From NCBI RefSeq assembly GCF_932276165.1, contig NC_063995.1:2294001-2358000 (forward strand): a stretch of DNA of 64,000 nt. Direction: 5' to 3'. Source of the stretch: Plutella xylostella (taxonomy: Eukaryota; Arthropoda; Insecta; Lepidoptera; Plutellidae). This document shows, one piece after another, positions 12,231-24,640 of this stretch (its first letter is position 1; each line of letters begins with the position of its first letter). The position numbers and the translations under genes were made by a program. Below the pieces are notes generated by a model. The model was given only the letters and a program-made list of their open reading frames with translations, had not been told where the DNA came from and ran no database searches.

Positions 12231-12770
12231 ACTATTAAGAGTTCTGCTTAGTATACCCTTTTTGAAACACCCTGTAACACAGGACTCGTATAATTTTATT
12301 AGATATTCACACTCGCGGGCGATGAAAAAGTTAAAACTACAAAATGTTGATACCAAATTAAAAATTACCTAGGTACACAAATTAATAAAAATATATAGAA
12401 TTTGATCAAAATCTTCACGTTTTCATAATAACTGTATCATACAAACTATTTGGCTTATTGAGTTCAAACTCATTGAATACGTAGGTAAATAGTGACTTTT
12501 GCTGTAAGCCGAAACGCAGACTCTTGGCATGACCGAAAATTTTATGGTTTTTGAATTCTAATGGAACTCTTTAATAACTCCGGAGGGTTTTCGAGATGGA
12601 TTTTTTTTAGCATAACCTGAAATCATCAGCACCAACATAATTATAAGAAACAGCCATACGAAAATAATAAAATAACGAAATTGTTATATTTAAATCCAGT
12701 GGTGTGATTTGGCCAGTCAAATTAGGTTATGGGCATGCCCATCTTGCCCATATGGGTGGATCCGCGCCTG

Positions 12771-15333
12771 CCACAAGGTTTAAAACAATTCTCAGGTTTG
12801 CATTTTCAGTACACGTGAAGCTTCTGAAGGCAGATGAAAGAACCGGATTGCATGGCTTCTATATTGCTGACGTAGACAAACTCGTTCCACCAATCACATG
12901 ACCGTGTTTATCGCGATATAGTGGCGTTTTTTAATTGTGTCGATATTTTGTTAAAACACAATTTATTGGTTTATTATTGTAATAATTATGTAGATCATAC
13001 AGGTTATGTAATGAAATAAATTTGCTATCAGTGGCTTGATAGCAATCATGTGCAGCCTGGAAAGATTAGGTATTTAACAAACGCTTGAATTTTACCAGCG
13101 AAGTCTGAAAAACAGCTCATGGTAGGCGCACTGATCACAACTTTCCTTGTTTTCTCGCGCCTGCTTCGACCGTGTTGTGTTATTTCCTTCGCCGTGCACA
13201 GTTTGCCCAGTTTGTTCAGTTTCCGACCCAGATAGTTCAACAAGGAGAATGCATTCGAGTGTGGCATGACCTCCCGGCGCGAAGTGCTTCTGTTTTGAAG
13301 TTAAACTTTTTGTCGCTTCGTTTGTTTTGGTGTTAGCAACTGCTGCCGTACCGCCGTATCGGTAAACAATATAATATAATTTAGATAATATATAATTATG
13401 GGTTGATTTAATGACTACTAATTAAATGAAATATGCCTAGTACCTACCCCCTTTAAAGCGATATAGTATAGAGTGCTTGAGTCGAGAGGACACCGCCAAC
13501 AGTCAAATATTGCGTGGGACGCCCTCCTCCAGCCCGCCAGACGGTTATACATATACATATACAGGCCTTATAACAAAGACCACCGCCACCATGAGAAGAT
13601 TATTTCCTAGTAGTAAGTATTTTAATTAACCAACATGTAGGTATTTACTTCCCTACACCACATAATATAAGTAACATATAAAGCAATGGTCGTCATGTCG
13701 GCCTAGTTACTGCATGCCGCATCCGAGTGGACGCCCCGCCGGGAATCGAACCCACGACACGGCTCTCCACTCCGCCGACACGGAGTCACTTCGGAACAGT
13801 GTTGCCATTACTCAGTCGGACGCCATCTTGTAAAAAACAAAAGAATACAAAAATAAAACTTGCAAAATAAAAAAACAGTACTTTAGTACCTACCTATAAA
13901 AAGGCAGCCGTTTTCTTTAGATACTTACTTAATTAATTCCTAAACCACCATCCGACTCACGAGAAACGATGTGTCTGTAATTTTCAAAATAGGTTGTGTC
14001 TTTGAACCTCATTCAAACTTAACTTGTTTCTTCATAAAAAGTGGACTTTCTCAGTTGGCTTCTTGTATTTTAATAATAAATAAAGATAACAAGTTTGCAC
14101 TTTGCTTCATAAATTTTTGACGTAGAGTATGTAAAGTGAAGTCATAAATTATTTATTTATTTATTCACAGGAGCCGGCGGGAGTCTGAACGTCACTCCTT
14201 GGGGAACAATGAAGCATTTTTAATATCGCAATACATTAAAGTTTTGTTTCAGGTATTTAATAAAACAACACAGTGCTACGGTTTACGACAAATGCAGGAT
14301 ATGAAATGGCTGTGTGTAGTTTGTAAATTTAGTGTAGTTTGTACAAATATACATAAAAGTTTGCTGCTTTGATATTAAAAGATAAAATAATTAAAATAAA
14401 ATACACAATAAGACAAGTGCTGCAAGCTTAAATACACGTCAGGTACTGGCGGAGTTTAAGCTTAAATAGGTGCTTGGAATTAAGGTTGCGCAGTGGAGGG
14501 GGAATATTGTTCCAGCACTTTGTCGCCTGCTACTTAAAGCTGCCTCGGAAGGATGCAGTTTTACTCTGAGGCAATACAAGAGGTATATATATTATACCTA
14601 TGTATCTTTTGGTGTTAAAGTAATAAAGACTGCTAACTGCCAATGTAGTTATATTTAATACTAACACCGTTTTACATACTTACCACAGTTCATAAAGTTC
14701 AACAAATCAATACACATGTTAGGTATTCATCTAGGTACCTATTCTAGTATTGAATTAATAAAAAAACCTTTGTTTTGTCTAACTAAACGCAACGAGTTTC
14801 GCTTGATCAAATATTTTATGAATGGAATGTTTTTTTTATCCGCAACCGTTGTTGTTTGTTCTCTATTCAAACATGGTGGGTGCATGAATAGGTAGCGTGA
14901 TTGCTGGCCAGCAATAGATTTTACTTTTTTTTCACGGCTTTGTTCCTACAAAATACGTCAGTCCTTTAATGCCTGGTTTTTTCAGTCGCTGTGGTGAAAA
15001 TACGTCTGAAACGGTTAGTCCAGATTCGATTCACATTTTTAAATTTTACTGGATCGATTCTGTTTTTTTTTTCTATTATAAAGCTCCATGATCCCTGAGA
15101 AAACGTTGTAAAGCCCGCTCAGAATAGCTAATAGGGTATTAATTTGTTATAATTCAAAGGATTACTCGATCATACTTCATCAATCAGTAGGTATTAAATT
15201 GTCTGAAATATTAGGTATGATAGTCCGAGACCGCTGGCTCAAACACAGCATCATCAATAATAATTATCACCATTTATTAGTGTTCGGCCTCCCTGTCTAT
15301 CTCATTTAAGGTAGGCGTCCACCTATTGGTATC
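12771..15333. other. Repeat-poor intergenic DNA
   Basis: A SINE-like piece with a reversed B box (GGGAATCGAACCC) lies at about 13690-13800, and an RTE-like scrap at about 13510-13545. A frame at 13046-13267 (-) has no recognisable similarity. The rest is AT-rich. Confidence -1.
13690..13800 (-). mobile_element. tRNA-like SINE fragment
   Basis: On the minus strand, GTGGGTTCGATTCCCGGCGG is a good B box and GTGTCGGCGGAGTGG a plausible A-box region. No acceptor-stem pairing was seen. It is probably a SINE fragment. Confidence -1.
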
Positions 15334-15550
15334 GTACGGTGGCCTGCGCTTAAAAGTATACAGGCGGATTTTTTAAAATAGCGATCTCAAGCTCACATGC
15401 TTCTCAAGCACATCCACATAAACACCACTGCTACACACATCACACACAACACGTCTCCGGATTTATAACAGATGCAGCTGGTCCCTTCATCATCAGGGAT
15501 AGCTATTTTAAAAACTCCGCCTGTATACTTTTAGGCGCAGGCCACCGTAC
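15334..15550. mobile_element. GTACGGTGGCC MITE, complete (217 bp)
   Basis: TIRs of about 48 bp (GTACGGTGGCCTGCGCYTAA...). Apparent 5-bp TSD GTATC at 15329-15333 and 15551-15555, though the palindromic ends allow other readings. A sister copy is at 2646. It is non-coding. Confidence -1.
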
Positions 15551-15629
15551 GTATCAGACCTAACGGATTTTCATAAATGTATGGATAAACGGCATGATGT
15601 GAACGCACTAGTGTGAATTTCTATATAAA

Positions 15630-15820
15630 GAACTAGCTGTACCCGCGAGCTTAGCTTCGCCTTAAAAAGTTTTCCCGTGGAAATTCCGGGATAAAAATAG
15701 CCTATGGTCTTTACCATCTGTATACCAAATTTAATTCAAATCCGTTCAGTAGTTTGGGCGTGAAAGCGTAACAGACAGACAGACACAGTTACTTTCGCAT
15801 TTATAATATTAGTTAGGATT
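15630..15820 (-). mobile_element. Lepidopteran SINE-like repeat
   Basis: It runs from AACTAGCTGTACCCGCGAGC via AATTCCGGGATAAAAATAGC and AGTAGTTTGGGCGTGAAAGC, then GACAGACAGACA, to TTATAATATTAG. This series is abundant in Lepidoptera. The orientation is inferred from related copies at 28425 and 51815. Confidence -1.
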
Positions 15821-17864
15821 AGGATACTGAATGCGATGCGTCCGTTGCGTACAATGCCGAAAGGTAGACCTTACCTTTATACAGAGTGGAATTTAATACG
15901 TGAACTTCCAGAAAGCAGGTGAATGTACACAATATAGTAATGATGTTTCTTACTAAAGTTCAAAACGTACCCTTTAAATGCTTTCAGAGTTGGATCTAAA
16001 GATGTTCAGTTGGTACCATTGACTTGTATATTACTAGCGTAGGTACTCTTTTGAAATAAACATAAACATAAACAAACATAAACATAATTTTATTGTGCAA
16101 TAAAAACTTAACTTAAATGGTGACGCTCTGACTCCTAAACTAGGAGCACCTGTATGTCAGGAGTCAGAGTCAGAGTCAAATCATTGGTTGGTACATATTT
16201 CGGGTAAATTGTACTGCCTACAGGAAATTATATGATAAAGTACCTACCACGGTACTACTCCGTATAATAACAAAATAAACCAAGCAAATAATAAGGACAA
16301 AGTATTTTCCTTTCTGCACGAGTGTATTTTAAAAGTCTTTTAGCCGTATTTTTCGAAGATAGTGGCTTTTATTGTAGAAATAACACAGCGTGCGTCGACG
16401 GTCTCTGTAATCCCAGAGGTTATAGAGGCCCAGAGGGTACAGGGTCCCACAGGTATTGGAAAGGGCACAGGCTTTAGGAAAGATAAAAGTTACTCCATAC
16501 AGCGTGCAAATTTATCCAAGTCGGGTCAATGTGCAATATCTAAAAACAACAATATGTATTGGATTGTTCGATGGTATGTCCCTACATACTATTTCTTTAG
16601 CTAAAGAAATAAAACTTCCGAAAACGATGATCCAATGGAAATGTCACACATGTTTATGGTGTCCTGTAAAGTAGGCACTATGGAAAGCAGTAAGATCACA
16701 CTCTCTATTCCAAAAATAATATACTGTACACTTACGTAAAAGAAGAATAGCATAGCATTTCATGATAAATATTCCAGTATTTTTAATTGAAACTGGAATT
16801 ACTTACCAGTTTGTGGACTCTATGAAGGTTAGCTACAATTAAGATATCGTAGTTTCCGATAAGGCCGCTTGTAGGTATTGTTCATCATAATATTCTAAAT
16901 CCACTTCCATTTCTTTATCTGAATAAATAATAATATAATTAATAATGTATTAATACGGTTTTTTATTTCTTAAACAGTTGTACAAATAAGCATGCATTAT
17001 TGTAGATTAATTAATCTATAATCTTCATAAATAGCATCCCTTTTATTTTCAATTTAGCAAGAGAGTTTTAAGGCAAAAATTCCGTAGCTTAATATCTGTA
17101 TTAGAACCGGTTTAGGATCTCATTGTAACATTGAATCCAGGGTCAGGTTCGTATCATTGACCTAGTTTCACGGCGGACACCTCCTGGACGCTACCTCTCT
17201 GATACATAATGGTTCGGGGAAAACCTTTTACACAGAGATAACAAGATAGAGGGGCGTTGTGGCACGTCAGCAATTTCACGTGCTCTTCACCTTTTGTGGT
17301 TAATGTGCTGTGTAATGCTTCCTAAATATACTTAACGAGGCAAATTACTGACTGTTTTTCGGTTTCTATAGAGGTATAATAATATACTACGTAATGTAGC
17401 AACGTATGTAGGTACGGTCAGGTGCAGATGCAGATAAACCTGACCCCCCTCTCGTACTAACAATGCTTCTGAGGGGGATCAGGTTTATCTGCCCCTTACT
17501 TACTTATTAGTAATGGTCATACGAAACAGTTTTGATTGGTTCTGAGGGTATTCAGCTACAGTATAGCTATGCCGCCGCCGCCGCCGCGCCGTTAGCAGTG
17601 AAAAATAAATGAGTAGCAAAAAAAACTTATATTATTTATAAGTTTTATGTTACGGGAGAAAAACACCCACTAGGCGTTCAGAAAGAAATTTCTTAGAAAG
17701 ACTGTAACTACGAAGAATTTCATCAGTATTGAATTTCCCGTTTCCTGAAAGTATCAGGAAGCGCCCGAGCAGCGCCGGCGGAAACCACATTGCCGCCGCG
17801 TTTTATAACACCTCTAATAGTTATTTATAACCTTAAGTCCACGGTTGTGTGTTTGTAACGAAGC
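15821..17864. other. No recognisable gene
   Basis: It holds an (ACATAAA)n patch (16060-16090), a hairpin GCAGATAAACCTGA...TCAGGTTTATCTGC (about 17431-17493) and a (GCC)n run (17572-17590). The short frames at 16362-16674 have no recognisable similarity. Confidence -1.
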
Positions 17865-18141
17865 CAGGCGCGGATCCAGACCTCAAAATAGGTGATGGGC
17901 AGGTCAAAAAAATGTGGTTTTTCCTTGCTTTGAGGTGATAGCAGTTTTTTGTATGTTGGTTGTGATTAGAGAATGCAATCTCGGACCGAGATAGACCATT
18001 CCAGATCTCGAGTCTTTTTTCTGAATCGATCTTGGACAGTTCGAGATCCCGTCGAGATCCGGGTCGAGATCTCGATCTCGAAATCGAGATTATTTAAGAT
18101 TGAACAGATACAAAAGTGGCTATCTTTGTCAAATAATATCT

Positions 18142-18341
18142 CATCATCATCAGCCAATAATAATCCACTGCTGGACATAGTCCTCTCCCAAGGAGTGCCA
18201 CAACACTCGGTCCTCGGCCTTCCTTATCCAACCACTACCGGCTACCCGCCTAAGGTCGTCAGTCCAGCGGGCAGGAGGGCGTCCCACGCTGTGTTTGCCT
18301 GTTCGTGGTCTGCACTAGAGAACTCGTTTACCCCAACGGTT
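18142..18341 (-). mobile_element. RTE LINE 3' fragment
   Basis: This is the minus-strand 3' end of the RTE family (reverse complement of CCCGCTGGACTGACGACCTT with a (GATGAT)n tail). The TSD-like AAATAATRTCT lies at 18131-18141 and 18342-18352 with one mismatch. It is 5'-truncated. Confidence -1.
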
Positions 18342-18414
18342 AAATAATGTCTGTAAATTGTAATAACCAACCAGTATTTAATTTCGCCAAAAACGTTGTG
18401 ATTCGGGAATTATT

Positions 18415-18800
18415 AAAAACTAGCTTTGCTCGCGATAAAATTTTGGGAAATTTCAAGTCTCTAGGTTTAACGGTTCACCCAGTCAGTATTTTTTTTCCAC
18501 AACTTCATCTCCATTTTCATTTTTATGGGGGTGGAGTCATCAGAATCGCCGAGACACGTGTACCTACACTATTTTTCAATCTCCAACCTAAATCCAAAAT
18601 TTTAAGATCCTAACTTTAAAACTGAAGGTCTTTCATACAAACTTTCATTCCCTATTTTACCCCTTTGGGAGGAGTTCTGAAAATCCTTTCTTAAAGCTCA
18701 CCTACACTATCTAAGGAATCTACGAGTACGTGCTAAGTGTCATGACTGTAGCTTGAGCCGTTTGGGCTGTGCGTTGATACCCAATCAGTAATTTTCTTCT
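18415..18800 (+). mobile_element. Lepidopteran interspersed repeat fragment
   Basis: It includes AACTAGCTTTGCTCGCG, TTTACCCCTTTGGGAGGAGT and GTGCTAAGTGTCATGACTGT, then CGTTTGGGCTGTGCGTTGAT. This order is common in Lepidoptera. It is a non-coding copy inside the nested hAT element. Confidence -1.
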
Positions 18801-19217
18801 TTTATATTATAAAAAAATATATGACTTTTTATTAATCATCACCTCAACATGTTGGGAAAACTGACAAAAATGATGTAATTCAGACTTCGGTGGCACACAA
18901 CATGTATGCTGTAACGTTTCGCCCCTATCGCCTGCCTCCCTAACGTACCTAATGGATTTACTAAGAAGATATTTGAAAACACCTAACAAAACTAAGTTGA
19001 GTGAAATAAGAGTGAAACAAATACTGCTTTGAATTGGCCATGAAACATCCAGGAACCCCTACGTTGTGATGTAACCCAATAAACGAAAGATAGTGAATTA
19101 AATAAAACTATGACCTAGAACTGATTACATACTTTCTACCTGCCTATAATTTTTAACCTATATACTACAACCTTGATGTAGAACTTTTATTTGTATGATA
19201 ACTACATATTTACAGGT

Positions 19218-20642
19218 AAGGTCAACCGGGGCCAAGTCGCCTACGGGGCTAATGCCTCGAATCCATTTATCTTCCGAACCACATACTTTAGATCTACTGG
19301 AGTCATCTGCTATCTATCTTTGGAACTCAAACTTTTACCACTGATCAATAGATGTCGTGTCTGGGACAATTTTCTTAAATTATCTGCATTTGAATTTTTT
19401 CGCCCCTTTTGGCTTCCTCCGGTTTCCCGACACGTTTTTTTGAATCGTTCCAAATGTGTGTTTCTTTAAAAGAATCTATGTTTCCTAACTGTAAACACTG
19501 TTATTGTTTTGTTGCTTTACATATTGTTTTGATTATTTTATTGAAATAACGTAAGATTCAGACACAATATGCAATAAAAAAATTGTTGGTTTAGCTTTTT
19601 TTTGGGGTAAATGCCTCTGGCCTGATGGGGTTATTGCCTCTATTGCGGCGCAATAGCCCCATTTCCAGAGGTTCTAAACATTTTGTGTTATAATAAAAGT
19701 AGTTTATACACTCACGAGCAATGAAAAAGTTCCAGTGACATTAGCACCAAATTACTCCTACACGAAAAATACTAGGTTAATGACGCCTTCTGCAATATTG
19801 AAGAACATTTAACAGCGTATCAGAATTAACATTCTTAGACTATAGTTGGATTACTAATCCAACTAAAATGTAAATAATTTGAATATATATTAGACTAAAT
19901 GTTTTAAAAAATTGGCGTCATTTGGTGTCGACATTAGAATGTTGTTAACACGGTATATAGAAAACAAACATATAATTAATAATAAATCATATTAACAGAA
20001 TGATCCCACTTGTTTTTAAAACTCTAAATAGTTTTGTAATGATTATCCTTGTAAGATGTGTGATTTTAAAGTTGTGGTTTGATTGTAAATTAGAAAAAAT
20101 ATGCTGTTGTATGCTTTTATACTGTATTTTAATTTGTCATGTAAGTATTTATATATTTTTTTAAGTTCAATAAAGTATTCATAATAAAATGTTGAGCACC
20201 CCTGGAATCTTGGATGGGGTAAATGCCACTACAAGAAATTAAGGTGTGTAGGCGCCATAGCCCCAAAATTTTTTGATCAAATAATTCTCCTTAACTAAGC
20301 GCAGTATTTAGTTTACAAGCTAATAATTAGCTACGTTAATAGTAATTCTATAAATTATATCTACTTAAACTTGTAAAAAGCTCTTCCAAGCACACAAAAA
20401 TAGTGAAAGAGGCATTAGCCCCACTAGGGGCTATTGCGCCTAAAAATCCCATTTTTTATAGAAACGTCGTTTACACATAGAAGATATTTAAAATTCTACA
20501 AAATTGCATCAAAATATGAAACTAGATAAAATTTCCTAATATGTATCACAAGTTATAGCTTAATAGGGCGTTTAGTCTGTTTGTTATGATCAAATGAAAA
20601 TGAAAGTCAAAGTATTGTGGCGCAATGGCCCCGGTTGACCTT
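19218..20642. mobile_element. TIR element with repeated GGGGCTAATGCCTC-like motif
   Basis: The ends AGGTCAACCGGGGCCA and its reverse complement are flanked by TA. At least eight internal copies of a 14-bp motif near GGGGCTAATGCCTC, in both orientations, lie around 19237, 19604, 19629, 19655, 20214, 20251, 20413, 20430 and the right end. The intervening DNA is AT-rich with no transposase. Superfamily unknown. Confidence -1.
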
Positions 20643-21973
20643 AAGTACATAAGGATAATAATATAGATAATAATGTTTTTTGGAGTTGGTTAATAAGGGA
20701 AGCCCCTCCATACGCTTTGTAGGCCTTGATCACTACACCCGATTGAATCAATATATAAGACTCTAAAATACATAAATAATAGCAAATATTCAATCGGAGC
20801 CCTCGTGGAACACAACCATTGACTTGGACATCTCTCCGCCAACTTATTTAATCACTTCCCTTGCTCCTAACCTTATATATTTACATGTTTTATTTTTATT
20901 TCATGTAAATAATTCAACATGAGTACATGTTGTCAAAGCTAAGGGGACAATCATATTTATAATCATAAAGTAACTGAAACTAGAATAATTCAATAATTTA
21001 TAGTAAGTATAGTAACTTTATTAAATCATGAATTTCATAATAGATAAGTATTTGAAAATATAATAATATGACTCTAATTTTGTAGCCAAGTGGGAAGTGA
21101 TTTATTATTTTAAAAGATTAAATATATAATATGAAATAGTGAATATTCTTTGATCTTATTGGAATATAGGATAATTGTTATGAAATAGTTAGTGAATATT
21201 ATAGAATCTTATTCAAATATATTATAAATAGTTGTAATAAATATATCCTAGCCATTGACATATATGGGTGGATTTCAACAAGTCCTAAAAAATCTTCATT
21301 TCCGTGGACTTTTTTATCTTAAGGTTTTTTATATTAGAAAAACGCTTTTATTAAAGTTTTTGTTAATGTTAGTGTTCTTACTAAATGGGTGGCAGTGCAG
21401 GTCACCTACACTCAGAATAATTATCTTGATTATTCTGTGAATCGCAATCGGTACAACAAAGCTTGGCACGAAGTTAGCCGACACCCTGAATGATCTCATA
21501 GACTAATTTTTCAAAAATCCCACGGGAAATCCCTTCCAAAGCGCAACAAATCCCACGGAACATCCAGTCATAGTTTAAATTCATTATTTGCGAAATAGTT
21601 AATGTTTCGGCATTGATGGAACATTACAATGCCCTTCACGGCCTGCCCTTGCTGGTTCATATTGTCAAGTTCTCGTCGAGATGTCAAAATTCGATATTGA
21701 TGGCCTTTGAGATTGAATCTCAGAAAATTAACTACTCGAGATCCCGGTGGAATCTCGATCTCGCGGGATCGAGATTGCATTCGCTAGTTGTGATCATAAT
21801 TATGGTTATGCTAAATGTAATTTTTCCTCTTCAGAAGCCCTATGGATCATTGTTATATTCGTTATTATTGTTATTCGTTGAGAAAAGGAATGTAGATAAC
21901 TGAAACCCTGAACTTAAATACAGGCTACTTTTTACTGGGGAATTCCCAAGGGAATAATTTCTAAGGCAAAGCG

Positions 21974-22110
21974 TCATCATCATCATCATCAGCCAATAAT
22001 CATCCACTGCTGGACATAGGCCTCTCCCAAGGAGCGCCACAACACTCGGTCCTCGGCCTTCCTCATCCAATCACTACCCGCCACCCGCCTAAGGTCGTCA
22101 GTCCAGCGGG
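21974..22110 (-). mobile_element. RTE LINE 3' fragment
   Basis: It begins with CATCATCATCATC (the reversed tail) and runs to GTCGTCAGTCCAGCGG. The TSD GGCAAAGCG/CAAAGCG is at 21965-21973 and 22109-22117. Heavily 5'-truncated. Confidence -1.
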
Positions 22111-23259
22111 CAAAGCGTAGCCAGCGGGAGTTAGTAACTAACTTAAGACAAGTGCAGTAAGTATAATTTCAATTGCAATCGCAATTGGTATCGCTGCATT
22201 TTTGATAATTAGGTATGTTGTTTGGGATCCATATAGGTATAATTCAAATTTTGCCTCATCCATAACTCAACGGGCGGTCATTTAAAATTGCGGCAAAATT
22301 GGAATTCTAATTTGTGAAGGATTCTATACCTAAATATAAATAGTTAATTACCCCTACAACTTAAAACAGCTGAATCCAAAGAACACTATCAAGAGTATTA
22401 ATACACATAACTCGTATCATTTCATTAGATTTTCACAATCACGAGCAATGAAAAAAACGTCGACACCGAATTACCTACTTACTTACCCATTTTTTAAAAA
22501 ACATTTTATATTGATCTTCACGATTTTTTTATAATAACTATCAAAAAAAACTATTCGACTAAAACTAGTCTCGTTGTATACGTAAATGTAGGTACATTTT
22601 GCTGTAAGCCAAAACTCAGATTCTTGGTATGACCGAAAATTTTATGGTTTTAGAATCCTTTAACAACTATCCGGAGGGCTTTCGAGGTGGAAAAAAAGTA
22701 TTTAGCATAATACGATAAAATAACGAAATCATTATATTGAAATCCCGTGGTGTGATATGGCAAGTAATTTAGGTGATGGGCATGCCCATATGGGTGGATC
22801 CGCGCCTGAACGAAGCTGTCCATACTGCACGGGGTTTATGAAGCGGATGCGGTGGATTTCAAGAGGAAGTTATGGCGACTGGTTTGCAGCAAGTATTTTA
22901 TTGTTGTTGAAGGTTACAGTCGAACGTATAGAAAGTTGCTGAACGCATTTTAACATGACAAACAAGTTTTATACACGCATTACTTTAATATTCGCTGTTT
23001 TATGTACACTACCTAGGTCGGGCACAAACAAAGACCCCTAGGGCTAGTCCTCGTAAGTCCTCACCTGAAATTTTGAACAAAAGCAAGAACTGTTAATTAG
23101 AACATAGAAATGCTCTATAGAACCTTCGGCAGTCATGTCATCTACGTAAGGAGTGCGAGTTTTTAATTTTTTATGGCACGACTGAGCAGTCGCCATCTAG
23201 CAGTATGCACTATAGCTTAGCGCCATACAAAGAGTCAATTTCCAATGCTCGATAAGAAG

Positions 23260-23449
23260 TACAGTGCTCCAAAATTGATAATGCGCATAGAAATCTTTGA
23301 CAGATCGGTTGTTTTCGATTATGTGACATTATTGACTCCTATTTCTTTCGAACAAGGTGCAATATGCAAATGTTTTTTTTAAGGCTCTTACGATTTAATG
23401 ATTCGGGTGTGAAGATCTGCATGTGCATTATTAATTTTGGACAAGTGTA
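23260..23449. mobile_element. Tc1/mariner-like MITE, uninterrupted copy
   Basis: The ends are TACAGTGCTCC... and ...GGACAAGTGTA. It carries the same interior as 41290-41828 (GACAGATCGGTTGTTTTCGA, TTTCTTTCGAACAAGGTGCA). It serves as the empty-site control for the Harbinger-like insertion there. Confidence -1.
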
Positions 23450-23674
23450 AGTACCTACATTGGGCCTCTGTCGTCGTCGATAGTGCTACAAGCTACGGCA
23501 TAGTCTATTGAGCTACAACAGATGTAACCACGATAAGTACCTAGAGGATAGAGTGGGGCAAGACAGGATGCGGATTGATGGTACTTACCTACTTAAATAA
23601 AATGTATTGTAACGACCGACCTAATGAATTTTTTGAAATGAGTATAAGTACAGTTTTTCATATTTTACACGCAC

Positions 23675-23910
23675 GCACCGAGTTTGTAAGCTTAAGTGGG
23701 AGTGGGCTGGTCTCATCTGTCGAAGAACCGAGTTGAGGCCGCGACTAGGCAAACGTAGTGTGAAACGCCCTCCAGCTAGATGGGGTGACGACTTGCGAAA
23801 GGTGGCTGGTTATGATTGGAAATGCGGAAAGCTAACGATCGCATCCAGTGGCGTGCTTTGAGAGAGGCCTACCTCCAGCAGTGGACTGCAATAGGCTGAT
23901 GATGATGATG
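23675..23910 (+). mobile_element. RTE LINE 3' fragment with TSD
   Basis: It encodes KLKWEWAGLI-type RTE C-terminal residues and ends in TGATGATGATGATG. The TSD ACACGCAC is at 23667-23674 and 23911-23918. It has an internal deletion after CGAAGAACCGA and is 5'-truncated. Confidence -1.
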
Positions 23911-24504
23911 ACACGCACTCATTTGATTATTGCGTCCGGTTTCGTTTTACAATATCGTGTTCACAACTTTATAGTACCTAGTTACTTACTGTTTTCTTTG
24001 AAAATAACGGAATTCTGAAAAGTTAAAGTAAAGCATTACTCATGTAATCAGTGTCAAAGGCAACCTTAGAATTATTTCAAACAGGCCTTTAATTAAATTC
24101 CTTATATAAGTAGCAGCAGCCGGACGACTAAGTATAGGATGTTGGAAAAGTGGTAAATATAAGTAACTACTTATGTAGATGAAAGGGGTTGAGTCAGGGG
24201 GTCAACATGCGTTCTTCGACTATTGGAAATTCGCGACAAAATAAAATTTACTCTCCGTTTTAGATAAACATAACCTCTCCATAGTAAAAATATTGAGCTG
24301 AGTAATAAAATGTATGCTTGTTCAAAACGTCGTCAAAGTATTGCCTAAGTAAAGCTAATGTTTGAACATTTATGTTAGTTTACGAGGGCATAATGAGTGC
24401 ATCACCTTTACCGCTAGGTGGCGACTCTCCCACGCCATACAAATTCTCATAAATTCACGATACGAATCAGTGTGAAAACGAGCGCAGTATGACCAAACTA
24501 CGAA

Positions 24505-24640
24505 AATCAAATTCAAATTCAAATTCAAATGGTTTAATCGACGTAAAATTTTACAATTATTTGTCGATAGTCATCTACCACCATTTCACAAAGGCCCCGT
24601 CATTGAGAAGGAAAGAAATGGCGAAAGAAACTCCTCGAGC
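24505..24640 (-). mobile_element. Jockey-like LINE 3' end
   Basis: On the minus strand: GCTCGAGGAGTTTCTTTCGC, then ACGTCGATTAAACCATTTGAA and an (ATTTGA)n tail. The layout resembles the LINE 3' end at about 43860-44020. Confidence -1.

Larger units (their letters stand above)
10078..12770 (+). mobile_element. hAT-like element, copy 1 (non-autonomous)
   Basis: The TIRs CAGGCGCGGATCCA and TGGATCCGCGCCTG are a perfect 14 bp. The exact 8-bp TSD CCACAAGG lies at 10070-10077 and 12771-12778, as expected for hAT elements. The interior holds a 16-bp minisatellite, blocks shared with 17865-22808, an RTE LINE fragment and a small MITE end. No transposase was recognised. Confidence -1.
17967..21786 (+). 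mobile_element. Second hAT-like element nested in hAT copy 2
   Basis: The ends TAGAGAATGCAATCTCG and (reverse complement) TAGCGAATGCAATCTCG fit the TAGNG start of hAT elements. The 8-bp TSD GTTGTGAT lies at 17959-17966 and 21787-21794. Subterminal GATCTCGAGATC-type palindromes occur at both ends. It contains an RTE fragment, a SINE-like piece and the 19218-20642 element. No transposase frame was recognised. Confidence -1.
17865..22808 (+). mobile_element. hAT-like element, copy 2, with nested insertions
   Basis: It has the same TIRs as copy 1 (CAGGCGCGGATCCA ... TGGATCCGCGCCTG). The TSD AACGAAGC lies at 17857-17864 and 22809-22816. Flank-derived interior blocks match copy 1 in order (for example AATTAGGTATGTTGTTTGGG). 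It is expanded by the 17967-21786 element and an RTE fragment at 21974-22110. Confidence -1.

Noticed and set aside
11730..12356. 208-residue minus-strand frame
   Set aside because: It is antisense to the RTE reverse-transcriptase fragment, which reads sensibly on the plus strand.
13046..13267. 73-residue minus-strand frame (MPHSNAFSLLNYLGRK...)
   Set aside because: Looks protein-like in composition, but I recognise no family, and no neighbouring exon or signal supports a gene.
16362..16674. Overlapping frames of 72-80 residues
   Set aside because: Two frames over the same DNA with no domain and no splice or promoter context.
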